DNA of 64,000 nucleotides from JACDAV01 sp964626755 (GCA_964626755.1 CAZVGO010000003.1:6682-70681); one strand, 5' to 3'; counted from the stretch's first letter, positions 17,038-26,487 are shown. Translations and numbers: made by a program. The notes: generated by a model not told the origin, from the sequence alone.

Positions 17038-18537
17038 TCAGTCCGGGCAGGGCATCTGCCGGCCGGTCATCGGCTTCCAGCGGAGATTCGGATGCCTGGC
17101 CGCGGTGGCCTCGTCGAGCCGCCGGACCGGCGCGCTGTGGGGAGCCCCGGTCACGATATCGGGCTCCGTCTCCGCCTCCCGGACGATCGCGAGCAGCGCC
17201 TCGGCGAACGCGTCGAGCGTCTCGACAGACTCGGTCTCGGTCGGCTCGATCAACATCGCCTCCTCGACGATCAGTGGAAAGTAGATCGTCGGCGGATGGA
17301 ACCCGTGGTCGATCAGCCGCTTCGCGATGTCCAGGGTTCGGACGCCGGTCCGCTTCTTCAGCTCCGCGGCCGAGGCGACGAACTCGTGCTTGCAGGGCCG
17401 GTCGTACGGGATCTGGTACGCCTCCTTGACACGATGCTTCAGGTAGTTCGCAGCGAGCACCGCGTCGTCGCTCACCTGGCGCAGGCCGGACGCGCCGTGG
17501 GCCGAGATGTAGGCATAGGCGCGGACGAGGACGCCCGTGTTGCCGACGAAGCTGCGCAACCGTCCGATCGACGTGGGCCGCTCGCCGGGCCGCTCGAGCC
17601 GGAACGTCCCATCGCCCTCGCGCAGGACGCGGGGCGCCGGCAGGAACGGGACGAGGCGCTCCCCTACTCCCACCGGGCCCGCGCCCGGGCCGCCGCCGCC
17701 GTGCGGCGTCGAGAACGTCTTGTGGACGTTGAAGTGCATGACGTCGAAGCCGGCCTCGCCGGGCTTGAACCGGCCGAGGATCGCGTTGAGGTTGGCGCCG
17801 TCCATGTAGGCCAGCGCCCCCGCCTCGTGGATGGCCTCGAGCAGCTCGCCGATCCGCCGCTCGAACAGGCCGAGGGTCGAGGGGTTCGTGATCATGACTG
17901 CGGCGGTCTTCGGCCCGAGCGCCGTGCGGAAAGCCTCGACATCGACCCCGCCGTCCGACGCGGAGGGGATCGTGATCGTCCGGAAACCGGCCATGGTCGC
18001 GGTCGCCGGGTTGGTCCCGTGGGACGAGTCCGGGACGAGGACCTCGTCCCGCTCAGGCTCGCCCCGGCCCCGATGGTAGGCCCGAATCATGAGGATCCCG
18101 GTCAGCTCGCCCTGGGCGCCGGCCGCGGGCTGGAGGCTCACGGCCTTCATCCCGCCGATCTCGGCGAGCGCCCGCTCCAGCTCCCAGAGCAGCTCGAGAG
18201 TGCCCTGGGCAGCCTCGTCCGGCGCGAGCGGGTGAAGGCTCGCAAAGCCGGGCAGCCGGGCCGCCCACTCGTTGAGCTTCGGGTTGAACTTCATCGTGCA
18301 CGACCCGAGCGGGTAGAAGCCCGTGTCGATCGCGTAGTTCAGCTGTGACAGGTTGACGTAGTGGCGGACGACCTCCTGCTCGTTGAGCTCCGGCAGCGCC
18401 GGCGGCGTCGCCCGCCGCTGGGCCGCCGGGATCCGCTCCAGCGCGTCGCGGGGCGGGTGCGGGATCTTGCCCTCGCCGCGGCCGGGCCGCGAGCGCTCGG
18501 CGAGGGTCGGCTGGAGCTTCTCGCCCACGACGCCCAT
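17038..18537 (-). CDS. gcvPB: Glycine dehydrogenase (decarboxylating), subunit 2
   Basis: 499-residue P-protein beta subunit of the glycine cleavage system; with GcvPA it decarboxylates glycine and passes the aminomethyl group to lipoyl-GcvH. The PLP-binding lysine is in DVMHFNVHKTFSTPHGGGGP, and SHGTNPATATMAGF and LGSCTMKFNPK are family signatures. The ATG at 18537 overlaps the gcvPA stop by one base (TGATG). The first 50 residues (EKLQPTLAERSRPGRGEGKI and beyond) are the usual variable N-terminus. It is the last gene of gcvT-H-PA-PB. Confidence 0.95.
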   Translation of the reverse strand: MGVVGEKLQPTLAERSRPGRGEGKIPHPPRDALERIPAAQRRATPPALPELNEQEVVRHYVNLSQLNYAIDTGFYPLGSCTMKFNPKLNEWAARLPGFASLHPLAPDEAAQGTLELLWELERALAEIGGMKAVSLQPAAGAQGELTGILMIRAYHRGRGEPERDEVLVPDSSHGTNPATATMAGFRTITIPSASDGGVDVEAFRTALGPKTAAVMITNPSTLGLFERRIGELLEAIHEAGALAYMDGANLNAILGRFKPGEAGFDVMHFNVHKTFSTPHGGGGPGAGPVGVGERLVPFLPAPRVLREGDGTFRLERPGERPTSIGRLRSFVGNTGVLVRAYAYISAHGASGLRQVSDDAVLAANYLKHRVKEAYQIPYDRPCKHEFVASAAELKKRTGVRTLDIAKRLIDHGFHPPTIYFPLIVEEAMLIEPTETESVETLDAFAEALLAIVREAETEPDIVTGAPHSAPVRRLDEATAARHPNLRWKPMTGRQMPCPD

Positions 18538-19949
18538 CAGGAGCGCACCTCGGCCGCGACCCGGGCCCCGCCGGCCTGGCGGGGCGCAGTGGCCGTGAGG
18601 AGATCGCCGAGCGCCTCGGCGAAGCGGCCGATCTCGTCGGCTGTCGTGACTTCCGTGGCGCACACGAGGAGCGCGTCGTCGAGCGCCGGATCGGCCGGCT
18701 CGACGTTGGCCAGGACGAGCCCGGCGAGGATGCCGCGCTCGATGAGCCGGTGGTGGACCCGCCGGGCGTCGGGCACCCGGATCGCGAACTCGTTGAGGTA
18801 CGGCCCCGGATGGAGGCGCGGCGCCCCCACCAGTGCGAGGGCGGCTTCGAGCTCGGCGGCCCGCGCCGCCCCGAGCGCCGCCACGTCGCGCAGCCCGTGG
18901 GGCCCGATCGTCGCGAGATAGATGCTGGCGGCCAGGGCGAGCAGGGCCTGGTTGGTGCAGATGTTGCTGGCCGCCCGGTCCCTCCGGATGTCCTGCTCGC
19001 GTGCCCGCAGCGTCATCACGAACGCCCGCTTGCCATCCACGTCCGTCGTCATCCCGACGAGGCGGCCCGGGATCTGGCGGACGAGTGCATCCGTCGAGGC
19101 GAGCAGCCCGAGGTACGGGCCGCCGTACTGGGGCGAGATGCCGAGTGGCTGGCCCTCGCCGGCGGCGATGTCGGCGCCGTACGCGCCGGGCGGGGCGAGC
19201 ACGGCGAGCGACACGGGCTCGACGACCGCGACGAACAGGGCGCCCGCTGCATGGGCCAGCTCGCCGACCCGCGGCATCGCCTCGAGCAGGCCGTAGAAGT
19301 TCGGCTGGGCCACGACGACGCCGGCGACCGGGCGGTTCGGGTCGGCGAGGAGCCGCTCGAGCGCGGCGAGGTCGGTCGTACCGGACGCCTCGCCGTCGGC
19401 CAGCGCCGGGATCTCCTCGAGCTCGAGGCCGGCCCCGAAGTACGTCCGCATCGTCGCCCGGTAATGGGGATGAACGGCGTGGGACACGAGAACCCGCTGG
19501 CGCTTCGTGTGGCGGCAGGCCATGAGCGCGGCCTCGGCCGTCGCCGCGGCGCCGTCGTAGTGCGATGCCGACACGACGTCGAGCCCGGTGAGCTCGGCAA
19601 TCAGCGACTCGTACTCGTAGATGCTCTGGAGCGTGCCCTGGCTGATCTCCGGCTGGTACGGGGTGTACGCCGTGTACCACTCGCCCCGGAGGAGGAGCTG
19701 GTCGACCGCCGGCGGGGACCAGTGGCGGTACACGCCCCCACCGAGGAACGAGGCGAGTCCGGTCAGGTTGCGGCCGGCCAGCGCGGCCAGCCGGGCTGAC
19801 AGCTCCAGCTCGGGCTCCGGCTCAGCAAGCGCCAGCGGGCTGGCCCGGAGCGGCTCCGGGATGTCGTCGAAGAGCTCGTCGACCGATGAGATGCCGAGGG
19901 CCCCGAGCATCCGCTCGCGGTCGTCGGCGGTGTGCGGTCCGTAGGGCAT
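18537..19949 (-). CDS. gcvPA: Glycine dehydrogenase (decarboxylating), subunit 1
   Basis: 470-residue P-protein alpha subunit. The N-terminus PYGPHTADDRERMLGALGI, then WYTAYTPYQPEISQGTLQSI and SHYDGAAATAEAALMACR, match the two-subunit P-protein family. The split alpha/beta form is usual in many thermophiles, Gram-positives and Chloroflexota, whereas proteobacteria use one long GcvP. The gene lies 7 bp after gcvH and overlaps gcvPB by one base, so the two subunits are coupled in translation. Confidence 0.95.
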   Translation of the reverse strand: MPYGPHTADDRERMLGALGISSVDELFDDIPEPLRASPLALAEPEPELELSARLAALAGRNLTGLASFLGGGVYRHWSPPAVDQLLLRGEWYTAYTPYQPEISQGTLQSIYEYESLIAELTGLDVVSASHYDGAAATAEAALMACRHTKRQRVLVSHAVHPHYRATMRTYFGAGLELEEIPALADGEASGTTDLAALERLLADPNRPVAGVVVAQPNFYGLLEAMPRVGELAHAAGALFVAVVEPVSLAVLAPPGAYGADIAAGEGQPLGISPQYGGPYLGLLASTDALVRQIPGRLVGMTTDVDGKRAFVMTLRAREQDIRRDRAASNICTNQALLALAASIYLATIGPHGLRDVAALGAARAAELEAALALVGAPRLHPGPYLNEFAIRVPDARRVHHRLIERGILAGLVLANVEPADPALDDALLVCATEVTTADEIGRFAEALGDLLTATAPRQAGGARVAAEVRS

Positions 19950-19956
19950 CGGCCGG

Positions 19957-20337
19957 TCAGCCCTCGGCGACCAGCGCGTCGTAGGCGGCCGGCTCGAGGA
20001 GCTCTTCGAGCTGCTTCAGGTCGGCGACCTTGAGCCGGACCATCCAGCCGCCCTTGAACGGCTCCCGGTTGACGAGCTCCGGCTCGGACCCGAGCGCGGC
20101 GTTCGACTCGAGCACCTCGCCGGTCAGCGGCGCCAAGAGGTCGCTCACGGCCTTGACCGACTCGACGACCCCGAACGGGCGGAACTGCTCGATCGAGCCG
20201 CCGGCCGCCGGGAGCTCGACGAACACGATGTCGCCGAGCTGGCCGGCCGCGTAGTCCGTGATCCCGATCGTCGCCTCGTCGCCGGCCACCCGGACCCACT
20301 CATGGTCCTTCGTGTAGCGCAGATCGGTGGGGACCAT
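19957..20337 (-). CDS. gcvH: Glycine cleavage system H protein
   Basis: 126-residue lipoyl carrier of the glycine cleavage system. The lipoylated lysine is K62 in VVESVKAVSDL. TKDHEWVRV at the N-terminus and ITDYAAGQLGDIVFVELP are canonical. I chose the ATG at 20337 because it sits directly before the conserved start PTDLRYTKDHEWV and has GGAGGAAG upstream; the open frame continues upstream without conservation. It lies between gcvT and gcvPA. Confidence 0.96.
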   Translation of the reverse strand: MVPTDLRYTKDHEWVRVAGDEATIGITDYAAGQLGDIVFVELPAAGGSIEQFRPFGVVESVKAVSDLLAPLTGEVLESNAALGSEPELVNREPFKGGWMVRLKVADLKQLEELLEPAAYDALVAEG

Positions 20338-20429
20338 CGCGGCGCTTCCTCCTCCGGTGCGGCCGGGGCCGCGCATATCGGCTCCGCGTGGGGCGGATGC
20401 GGCCGACGCCGGCCCGCCGGGAGCCTCGG

Positions 20430-21545
20430 TCAGCTGGGCCGCTTGTAGAACGGCTGGGCAACGACCTCGGCGGGGACCCGCTGCTCGCGGATCTCGACTT
20501 CGACTATCGTACCCGGCTCGGCCTCGCCGGGCGCGACGTAGGCCATCGCGATCGGCACGCCGAGGGTCGGTGACTGGGTGCCGCTCGTGACGACCCCCGA
20601 GCGCCGCTCGGCCGACCAGACCGGGTAGCCGTGACGGGCGATGCCCCGACCGCGGACGATGAGGCCGACGAGCCGCCGGGCTGGTCCGTCCCTGGCCACG
20701 CGCTCGAGAGCCGCCCGCCCGACGAATTCCCCGGCCTTGTCGAGCTTCACGACCCGGCCGAGTCCCGCCTCGTACGGGTTCGTCGTCGTATCGAGCTCGT
20801 TGCCGTAGAGCGGCATGCCCGCCTCGAGGCGGAGCGTGTCCCGGGACCCGAGGCCGGCCGGGACGAGACCGGCGTCGCGGCCGGCGGCGGCGAGGGTCGA
20901 CCACAGCTCGTCCGCCCGGCTCCACTCGACGAACACCTCGAAGCCGTCCTCGCCGGTGTACCCCGTCCGGGCGAGGAGGGCCGGGATGCCGGCCACCCGC
21001 CCCTCGCCGATCGCGTAGTACCGGAGCGCCTCGAGGTCGACGTCCGTCACCGGCCCGACGATCCCGGCCGCCGCCGGCCCCTGGACCGCGACGAGCGCCG
21101 TCGCCAGCGACCGGTCGTCGAGGACGGCCCGGAAGCCGGACAGCCGCTCGGTCAGCGTGTCGCTGACGAGCTGGGCGTTGCCCGCGTTCGCGACCACGAG
21201 GAACCGCTCCTCGGCGACCCGGTAGACGATGAGGTCGTCGAGGATGCCGCCGTCCTGGGCGCAGATCATCGAGTAGTGCGCCCGCCCGATCTTCAGCGCC
21301 GGCGGATCCGAGACGAGGGCCGCGGCGAGGGCGGCGCCCGCCTCCGGGCCCTCGACGAACAGCTCGCCCATGTGCGACAGGTCGAACAGGCCGGCCCGCT
21401 CTCGCACCGCCCGGTGCTCCTCGATGATCCCGCGGTACTGGACTGGCATGAGCCAGCCGGCGAAGTCGATGAGCTTTGCCCCGAGGGCCCGGTGCCGCTC
21501 GACGAGAGGCGTCTCGTGGAGCTGGGGTTCGAGGACCTTGGTCAC
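20430..21545 (-). CDS. gcvT: Aminomethyltransferase (glycine cleavage T protein)
   Basis: 371-residue tetrahydrofolate-dependent enzyme that takes the methylene group from lipoyl-GcvH and releases ammonia. FAGWLMPVQYRGIIEEHRAVRERAGLFDLSHMGE is the family N-terminal core, and TGYTGEDGFEVFVE and PLYGNELD follow. It starts at GTG 21545, overlapping the Nudix gene stop (GTGA). It is the first gcv gene in the operon, and no glycine riboswitch is visible in the short space upstream because the Nudix gene abuts it. Confidence 0.95.
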   Translation of the reverse strand: MTKVLEPQLHETPLVERHRALGAKLIDFAGWLMPVQYRGIIEEHRAVRERAGLFDLSHMGELFVEGPEAGAALAAALVSDPPALKIGRAHYSMICAQDGGILDDLIVYRVAEERFLVVANAGNAQLVSDTLTERLSGFRAVLDDRSLATALVAVQGPAAAGIVGPVTDVDLEALRYYAIGEGRVAGIPALLARTGYTGEDGFEVFVEWSRADELWSTLAAAGRDAGLVPAGLGSRDTLRLEAGMPLYGNELDTTTNPYEAGLGRVVKLDKAGEFVGRAALERVARDGPARRLVGLIVRGRGIARHGYPVWSAERRSGVVTSGTQSPTLGVPIAMAYVAPGEAEPGTIVEVEIREQRVPAEVVAQPFYKRPS

Positions 21546-21994
21546 GCGGTCCCCGACCGAGCCGATACCCGCTCGGCCGCTCGGGCGACGAGCGCTCGCT
21601 CTGTCGCGAAGGTCAGCAGCCCCGGGGCGTCGGCAAAGGCGACCCAGCGGACCTGCTCGAACTCCCGGTCGTGGCGTGACAGGTCCCCACCGGTGGGCTC
21701 CATGAGGAAGTAGTGGACGGTCTTCTGGATTCGGGTCCCGCGCTGGACGAACGAGTACTCGATGGACTCGAGCGGCTCGGTGATCCGGACGTCGAGGCCG
21801 GTCTCCTCGGCCACCTCCCGGACGGCCGTCTCCTCGCGCGACTCACCATCGTTGGGGGTGCCCTTGGGCAGGCTCCACGTCACGCCGTCGCGCTCGCGCC
21901 GGCGCATCCCGACGACGAGGTGGGGGGAGCCCCCTACATGGCGTACGACGATTCCGCCGGCGGAGGTGGCGGTCGCGGTCCTCAGCCTTGCCAC
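21542..21994 (-). CDS. Nudix hydrolase
   Basis: About 150 residues. The Nudix box is intact: G(TPNDG)E(SREETAV)REVAEETG. RTATATSAGGIVVRHVGG is the usual first strand pair, and WSLPKGTPNDGES is typical of the diadenosine-polyphosphate or nucleotide-sugar type, but the substrate cannot be assigned. I chose the GTG at 21994 because conservation starts directly after it; the frame remains open far upstream, so the start is uncertain. It overlaps gcvT by GTGA, so it probably heads the gcv operon, perhaps as housekeeping rather than a functional partner. Confidence 0.82.
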   Translation of the reverse strand: MARLRTATATSAGGIVVRHVGGSPHLVVGMRRRERDGVTWSLPKGTPNDGESREETAVREVAEETGLDVRITEPLESIEYSFVQRGTRIQKTVHYFLMEPTGGDLSRHDREFEQVRWVAFADAPGLLTFATERALVARAAERVSARSGTA

Positions 21995-22322
21995 GGCGCC
22001 GCGGGGGCACCGGAACGGCGAGCCGATCCGGAGCGCCCCGACCGGGCCCACAGCATCGCGACGGCGGGGCGGGGCCCCCCCGAGATCGACGGGCGTGGCC
22101 GCGACGATCGGAGGGAACGAGATGCCGCCCGGAGGCGGACGAGAGCGCCGAGATCGGCCATCCGCAGGACGGTCGCCTGGCCCGCGGCGGGGCGGAATGA
22201 GTCGCTGCCCCGAAGGCCCAGCCGCCGCTGCCGGGCGCGGCTCGACGAGCGCACGAAGCGGGCCGCCGGACGCGCCGCATACTTCGCGGCGATGCTGTGC
22301 TCCATAGGCGAATGGTACTGCC
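21995..22322. other. Interval without a supported gene
   Basis: About 330 bp between the Nudix and DUF2520 genes. A 107-codon minus-strand frame (21982-22305) opens 18 bp after the DUF2520 stop but is Arg/Ser/Ala-rich with no recognisable motif, as expected of random frames in GC-rich DNA. An upstream extension of the Nudix frame also crosses here. I see no RNA gene or clear promoter. Confidence 0.4.
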
Positions 22323-23411
22323 TCAGCGACCCGTTGCAAGTGACGTCCGGAGCACTTCGGCCGCCTCTGGTGACAACGCGCCACGCTCTTCCGCGAGGCG
22401 GATCTCCCGCTCGGCGGCGGCCCGGTAGAGGTCCAGGACGCCGGGGGCGTGGGCGCGCAGCGTGGCAAGGTGGGCCTCGAGCGTGCCCCGGTCGCCCCGG
22501 GTGATCGGACCGGTCAGCGCGGCCTGGATTCCGAGGGCTCGGGCGTTACCCAGGGTCTGCTCGATGAGCGGGCCGTAGATCGCCAGCGAGCCGGCCTCGT
22601 CGAGTCCCGCTACGCGGCCCAGCTCGGCGATCGCGTCGAGCAGCGCAACGAACCCGCCCGCCGCGAGAACCGCGGCGGCGTGATAGGCGGACTTCGACCC
22701 CGCTGCCAGCCGGACGGGCTGGGCGCCGATCGCCTCGGCCATCGTCGCCAGGAGGGCGGCCAGCTCGTCGTCCCCCTCGATCGCGACCGTCGCCCCGTGG
22801 AGCGCCGCAACCGCCCGCTCCGTGTCGGCGAACGCGACGAGGGGGTGGAAGGCGCCGACCTGGGTCCCGGCCGCCATCGCCGGGGCGAGCACCTCCGCCC
22901 CGAGGGCGCCGCTCGTGTGGACCATCGCCTGCCCGCTGTACATCCGGAGGCTCGCGGCAAGGGGCGCGATCGCGTCGTCCGGCACGGCCAGGACGATCAG
23001 CTCGACCTCGTCCAGCAGCGCATTGGGCTCGGCGAAGGCGCGGACACCGTCGACGAGGCGCCGAAACCGGTCCCGGCGCCCGGGGTCCCGACTGGCGACG
23101 GCGGCGACCGGCCAGCCGGCCCGCTGGAGGGCCACGCCGAGCGCGGTCCCGACCGCGCCGGCCCCGACGATCCCGATGACCGGCGGCTCGCCCCGCTCGC
23201 TCCGGACATGGGGATGGGCATGGTCGTCGTCATGGACGTCCTCGCCGTGGCGGTGCCGGCCGGGCGGCGGCGGGTCAAGATCGATCCCCGCCGTCCGAAG
23301 GGCCGCCTCCGTCTCCTTCCGGCTTGCGCCTCTCGAGTCACCGACGGCATGGTCGTCGGGGATGTCGGGCTCGCCCGGCTCGCCCGGCCGATCGTCCGGC
23401 CAGGCCCTCAA
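22323..23411 (-). CDS. Rossmann-like / DUF2520 dehydrogenase-like protein
   Basis: 362 residues. From residue 77 it has an NAD(P)-binding Rossmann start, VIGIVGAGAVGTALGVALQ, then VAVASRDPGRR and VPDDAIAPLAASL. The C-terminal half has KSAYHAAAVLAAGGFVALLD and LTGPITRGDRGTLEAHLATL, the DUF2520 signature related to ketopantoate/6-phosphogluconate dehydrogenase-like folds. The substrate is unknown. The TTG at 23411 is supported by GGAGG six bases upstream. That start adds a 76-residue extension with a His/Asp-rich run (RHRHGEDVHDDDHAHPH) that may bind metal. It is divergent from aconitase. Confidence 0.78.
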   Translation of the reverse strand: MRAWPDDRPGEPGEPDIPDDHAVGDSRGASRKETEAALRTAGIDLDPPPPGRHRHGEDVHDDDHAHPHVRSERGEPPVIGIVGAGAVGTALGVALQRAGWPVAAVASRDPGRRDRFRRLVDGVRAFAEPNALLDEVELIVLAVPDDAIAPLAASLRMYSGQAMVHTSGALGAEVLAPAMAAGTQVGAFHPLVAFADTERAVAALHGATVAIEGDDELAALLATMAEAIGAQPVRLAAGSKSAYHAAAVLAAGGFVALLDAIAELGRVAGLDEAGSLAIYGPLIEQTLGNARALGIQAALTGPITRGDRGTLEAHLATLRAHAPGVLDLYRAAAEREIRLAEERGALSPEAAEVLRTSLATGR

Positions 23412-23505
23412 CGCGGCCTCCGGTCCGGGCGCTCCCGCCGGTCGCGCGGCGCTCCGCGGTACTCTTCCACTCGACGAGTGTACCGACCAGGAAGGACCCG
23501 GCGAG

Positions 23506-26385
23506 TTGCCCCACGACCCCCTCGACGCCCGCGCCTCGCTGGGTCCGGGCCTGCCCGACTTCTACCGCCTCGAAGCCATCGCGGGCGTCGATCTCGACCG
23601 CGCGCCGGTGACCCTCCGGATCCTGCTCGAGAACGTCCTTCGCCACGCCGGCGGGGGGATCGTTCGCCCGGAGGACGTCGCGACCCTCGCCGCCTGGCGA
23701 CCGGGCAACCCGGCCGAGGCGGAGGTCCCGTTCTTGCCGGCCCGGGTCATCCTCCAGGATTTCACCGGCGTCCCCGCGATCGTCGACCTGGCCGCGATGC
23801 GCGACGCGATGGCGGACCTCGGGGGCGACCCGGCGAAGGTCAACCCGCTCGTCCCGGCCGACCTCGTCATCGACCACTCGGTCCAGGTCGACATGTTCGG
23901 CAACGCGCGCGCCTTCGCGTTCAACGTCGAGCGCGAGTACGAGCGGAACGGCGAGCGGTACCAGCTCCTGCGCTGGGCCCAGACGGCGTTCCGCGACCTG
24001 CGGGTCGTCCCGCCGGGCACGGGGATCGTCCACCAGGTCAACCTCGAGTTCCTCGCGACGGTCGTCGCCGACCGGCCCGACGGACGGGGGCGGGTCGCCT
24101 TTCCCGACACCCTCGTGGGAACCGACTCCCACACCACGATGATCAACGCCCTCGGCGTCCTCGGCTATGGGGTCGGCGGGATCGAGGCCGAGGCTGTCCT
24201 CCTCGGCCAGCCGCTCTACCAGCCGATGCCGCGGATCGTCGGCGTCCGGCTCCACGGCGAGCTGCCGCGCGGCTCGACGGCCACCGACCTCGTCCTCGTC
24301 GTCACCGAGCTGCTCCGCGGCTACGGCGTCGTCGGGGCGTTCGTCGAGTTCACCGGCGACGGGCTGGCCGGCCTGAGCCTCGCGGATCGCGCCACCATCA
24401 GCAACATGAGCCCCGAGTTCGGGGCGACGGCCACGCTCTTCCCGATCGACGACGAGACGCTCACGTACCTCCGGCTGACCGGCCGATCGGACGAGCGGGT
24501 GAAGCTCGTCGAGCGCTACGCCAAGGCCCAGGGGCTGTGGCGCCGGCCGGGCGGCGAGCTCGACTACGACGACTCTCTCGAGCTGGACCTCGGGTTGGTG
24601 GTGCCGTCGGTGGCCGGGCCGCGACGGCCGCAGGACCGCGTGCCGCTGGCCACCCTTCGGGAAAACTTCCGGACGAGCTTTCCGAACGGCCTGGAGGCGC
24701 TCGACGACGCAGCGGTCGAGGCGAAGCGACCGGAGGGCGGGCTCGTCGAGGCGAGTTCGGCGGAATCGTTTCCCGCCAGCGACCCCACCTCGTTCACCCC
24801 CGGCGAGGGTGCCGAGGAGGCGGTGCCCCCGGCCGGTCCGGCTCCGGACGGCGCCGCGGACCGCGGCCGCTGGTACCAGCCCGTGACCGTCCGGGTCGAC
24901 GGCCACGAGGCGACGATCAGGACCGGCTCGGTCGCGATCGCCGCCATCACGTCGTGCACGAACACGTCGAACCCGACGGTGATGATCGGCGCCGGGCTTC
25001 TCGCCCGGAACGCGGTCGCGCGCGGGCTGACCGTCTCGCCCACGGTCAAGACCTCGCTCGCTCCCGGCTCGAAGGCGGTCACCGGCTACCTCGAGGCGGC
25101 GGGGCTGATGGCCCCGCTCGAAGCGCTCGGGTTCGCGCTGGCCGGCTATGGCTGCACGACCTGTATCGGCAACTCGGGACCGCTCGATGCCCCGATCGCG
25201 GCCGCGGTCGAGGAGAACGACCTCGTCGTCGCCGCGGTCCTGTCCGGCAACCGCAACTTCGAGGGGCGGATCCACCCGCTCGCCCGGGCGAGCTATCTCG
25301 CCTCCCCGCCCCTCGTCGTGGCGTTCGCGCTCGCCGGGCGGGTCGACATCGACCTCACCACCGAGCCCCTGGGCGTCGATCGGGCCGGGCGGCCGGTCAT
25401 GCTCGACGAGCTGTGGCCGAAGCCGGACGAGATCCGCTCGGTCATCGCCGAGTCGATCGACCCGGAGCTGTTCCGGCGGACGTACGCCGTCGTCTTCGAC
25501 GGCGACGAGCGCTGGCGGGCCCTCCCGATCCCGGCCGGCGATCGCTACGCCTGGGCGGAGGGCTCCACCTACATCGCCCGGCCCCCGTTCCTCGAAGGGC
25601 TGACGGCCGAGGCAGCCGAGGTCCACGACATCGTCGGCGCCCGGATCCTCGCGATCCTCGGCGACTCGATCACGACGGACCACATCTCGCCGGCCGGCTC
25701 GATCGCCCACTGGTCACCGGCGGGCCAGTGGCTCCAGGAGCACGGCGTGACGCCCCTCGAGTTCAACTCGTACGGCGCTCGCCGCGGCCACCACGAGGTG
25801 ATGATGCGGGGGACGTTCGGCAACATCCGGCTGCGCAACGCGCTCGTCCCGGAGCGCGAGGGGCCGTACACGCTCCACCTCCCTGACGGCGAGGAGCAGT
25901 TCATCTACGACGCGGCGATGCGCTATCGCGCCGACGGCGTGCCCCTGGTCGTCGTCGCCGGCCGGGAATACGGATCCGGCTCGTCCCGTGACTGGGCGGC
26001 CAAGGGGACGGCGCTGCTCGGGGTCCGCGCTGTGCTCGCCGAGAGCTTCGAGCGGATCCACCGCTCGAACCTCGTCGGAATGGGGGTGCTGCCGCTCCAG
26101 TTCGCGCCCGGCGAGAGCGCCGCGTCGAGCGGCCTGACCGGACGCGAGTCATTGACGATCGAGGGACTGGCCGCCGGCCTCATCACGCGTCAGTGGCTGA
26201 CAGTCGTCGCCCGCGACGACGAGACGGGCCGGGAGCGGCGGATCGGCGTGACGGCCCGCCTCGACGGCCCGATCGAGGTCGAGTACTACCGCCAGGGCGG
26301 GATCCTGCCGGCGGTCCTCCGCCGGCTCGTCCGGGAGAGCCCGACGCCCGCGACGAAGGGCGCGACGAAACCCCGCAGCGCGTGA
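23506..26385 (+). CDS. acnA: Aconitate hydratase
   Basis: 959-residue AcnA/IRP-type aconitase; converts citrate to isocitrate in the TCA cycle with a [4Fe-4S] cluster. The cluster cysteines are in ITSCTNTSNPTVMIGAG and GYGCTTCIGNSGPL. GTDSHTTMINALGVLGYGVGG and the C-terminal swivel GREYGSGSSRDWAAKGT are intact. I chose the TTG at 23506 because AGGAAGGA lies about 10 bases upstream and the conserved LPDFYRLEAIAGVDLDRAP follows; the frame is open far upstream. Between the first domains and the TSCTN motif is a linker with SAESFPASDPTSFTP, which is unusual. Confidence 0.95.
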   Translation: MPHDPLDARASLGPGLPDFYRLEAIAGVDLDRAPVTLRILLENVLRHAGGGIVRPEDVATLAAWRPGNPAEAEVPFLPARVILQDFTGVPAIVDLAAMRDAMADLGGDPAKVNPLVPADLVIDHSVQVDMFGNARAFAFNVEREYERNGERYQLLRWAQTAFRDLRVVPPGTGIVHQVNLEFLATVVADRPDGRGRVAFPDTLVGTDSHTTMINALGVLGYGVGGIEAEAVLLGQPLYQPMPRIVGVRLHGELPRGSTATDLVLVVTELLRGYGVVGAFVEFTGDGLAGLSLADRATISNMSPEFGATATLFPIDDETLTYLRLTGRSDERVKLVERYAKAQGLWRRPGGELDYDDSLELDLGLVVPSVAGPRRPQDRVPLATLRENFRTSFPNGLEALDDAAVEAKRPEGGLVEASSAESFPASDPTSFTPGEGAEEAVPPAGPAPDGAADRGRWYQPVTVRVDGHEATIRTGSVAIAAITSCTNTSNPTVMIGAGLLARNAVARGLTVSPTVKTSLAPGSKAVTGYLEAAGLMAPLEALGFALAGYGCTTCIGNSGPLDAPIAAAVEENDLVVAAVLSGNRNFEGRIHPLARASYLASPPLVVAFALAGRVDIDLTTEPLGVDRAGRPVMLDELWPKPDEIRSVIAESIDPELFRRTYAVVFDGDERWRALPIPAGDRYAWAEGSTYIARPPFLEGLTAEAAEVHDIVGARILAILGDSITTDHISPAGSIAHWSPAGQWLQEHGVTPLEFNSYGARRGHHEVMMRGTFGNIRLRNALVPEREGPYTLHLPDGEEQFIYDAAMRYRADGVPLVVVAGREYGSGSSRDWAAKGTALLGVRAVLAESFERIHRSNLVGMGVLPLQFAPGESAASSGLTGRESLTIEGLAAGLITRQWLTVVARDDETGRERRIGVTARLDGPIEVEYYRQGGILPAVLRRLVRESPTPATKGATKPRSA

Positions 26386-26392
26386 GGGATGG

Positions 26393-26469
26393 TGGTGGGC
26401 GATGCTGGATTCGAACCAGCGACCTCGCGGATGTGAACCGCGCGCTCTAACCGACTGAGCCAATCGCCC
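26393..26469 (-). tRNA. tRNA-Val (anticodon CAC)
   Basis: On the minus strand a full cloverleaf: acceptor GGGCGAT/ATCGCCC, D-stem GCTC/GAGC, anticodon stem CGCGG/CCGCG with loop TTCACAT (anticodon CAC, reading GTG), T-stem GCTGG/CCAGC with loop TTCGAAT. The discriminator A is followed by an encoded CCA. It lies convergent to the aconitase stop, 7 bp away, and just after the DUF167 gene. Confidence 0.96.
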
Positions 26470-26487
26470 CCGAGCCGAGGCCGCGAA

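Noticed and set aside
17038..19680. An 880-codon minus-strand frame covering gcvPB and much of gcvPA
   Set aside because: Only the part from 18537 down is GcvPB; the upstream part is another frame of gcvPA, with Arg/Ala-rich low-information sequence.
21982..22305. 107-codon minus-strand frame upstream of the Nudix gene
   Set aside because: Arg/Ser-rich, no motif and no clear ribosome site; kept only as a note on the interval.
22449..25886. A 1145-codon plus-strand frame across the DUF2520 and aconitase region
   Set aside because: It is a GC-driven shadow frame rich in Arg, Pro and Gly; aconitase is in another frame with intact motifs.
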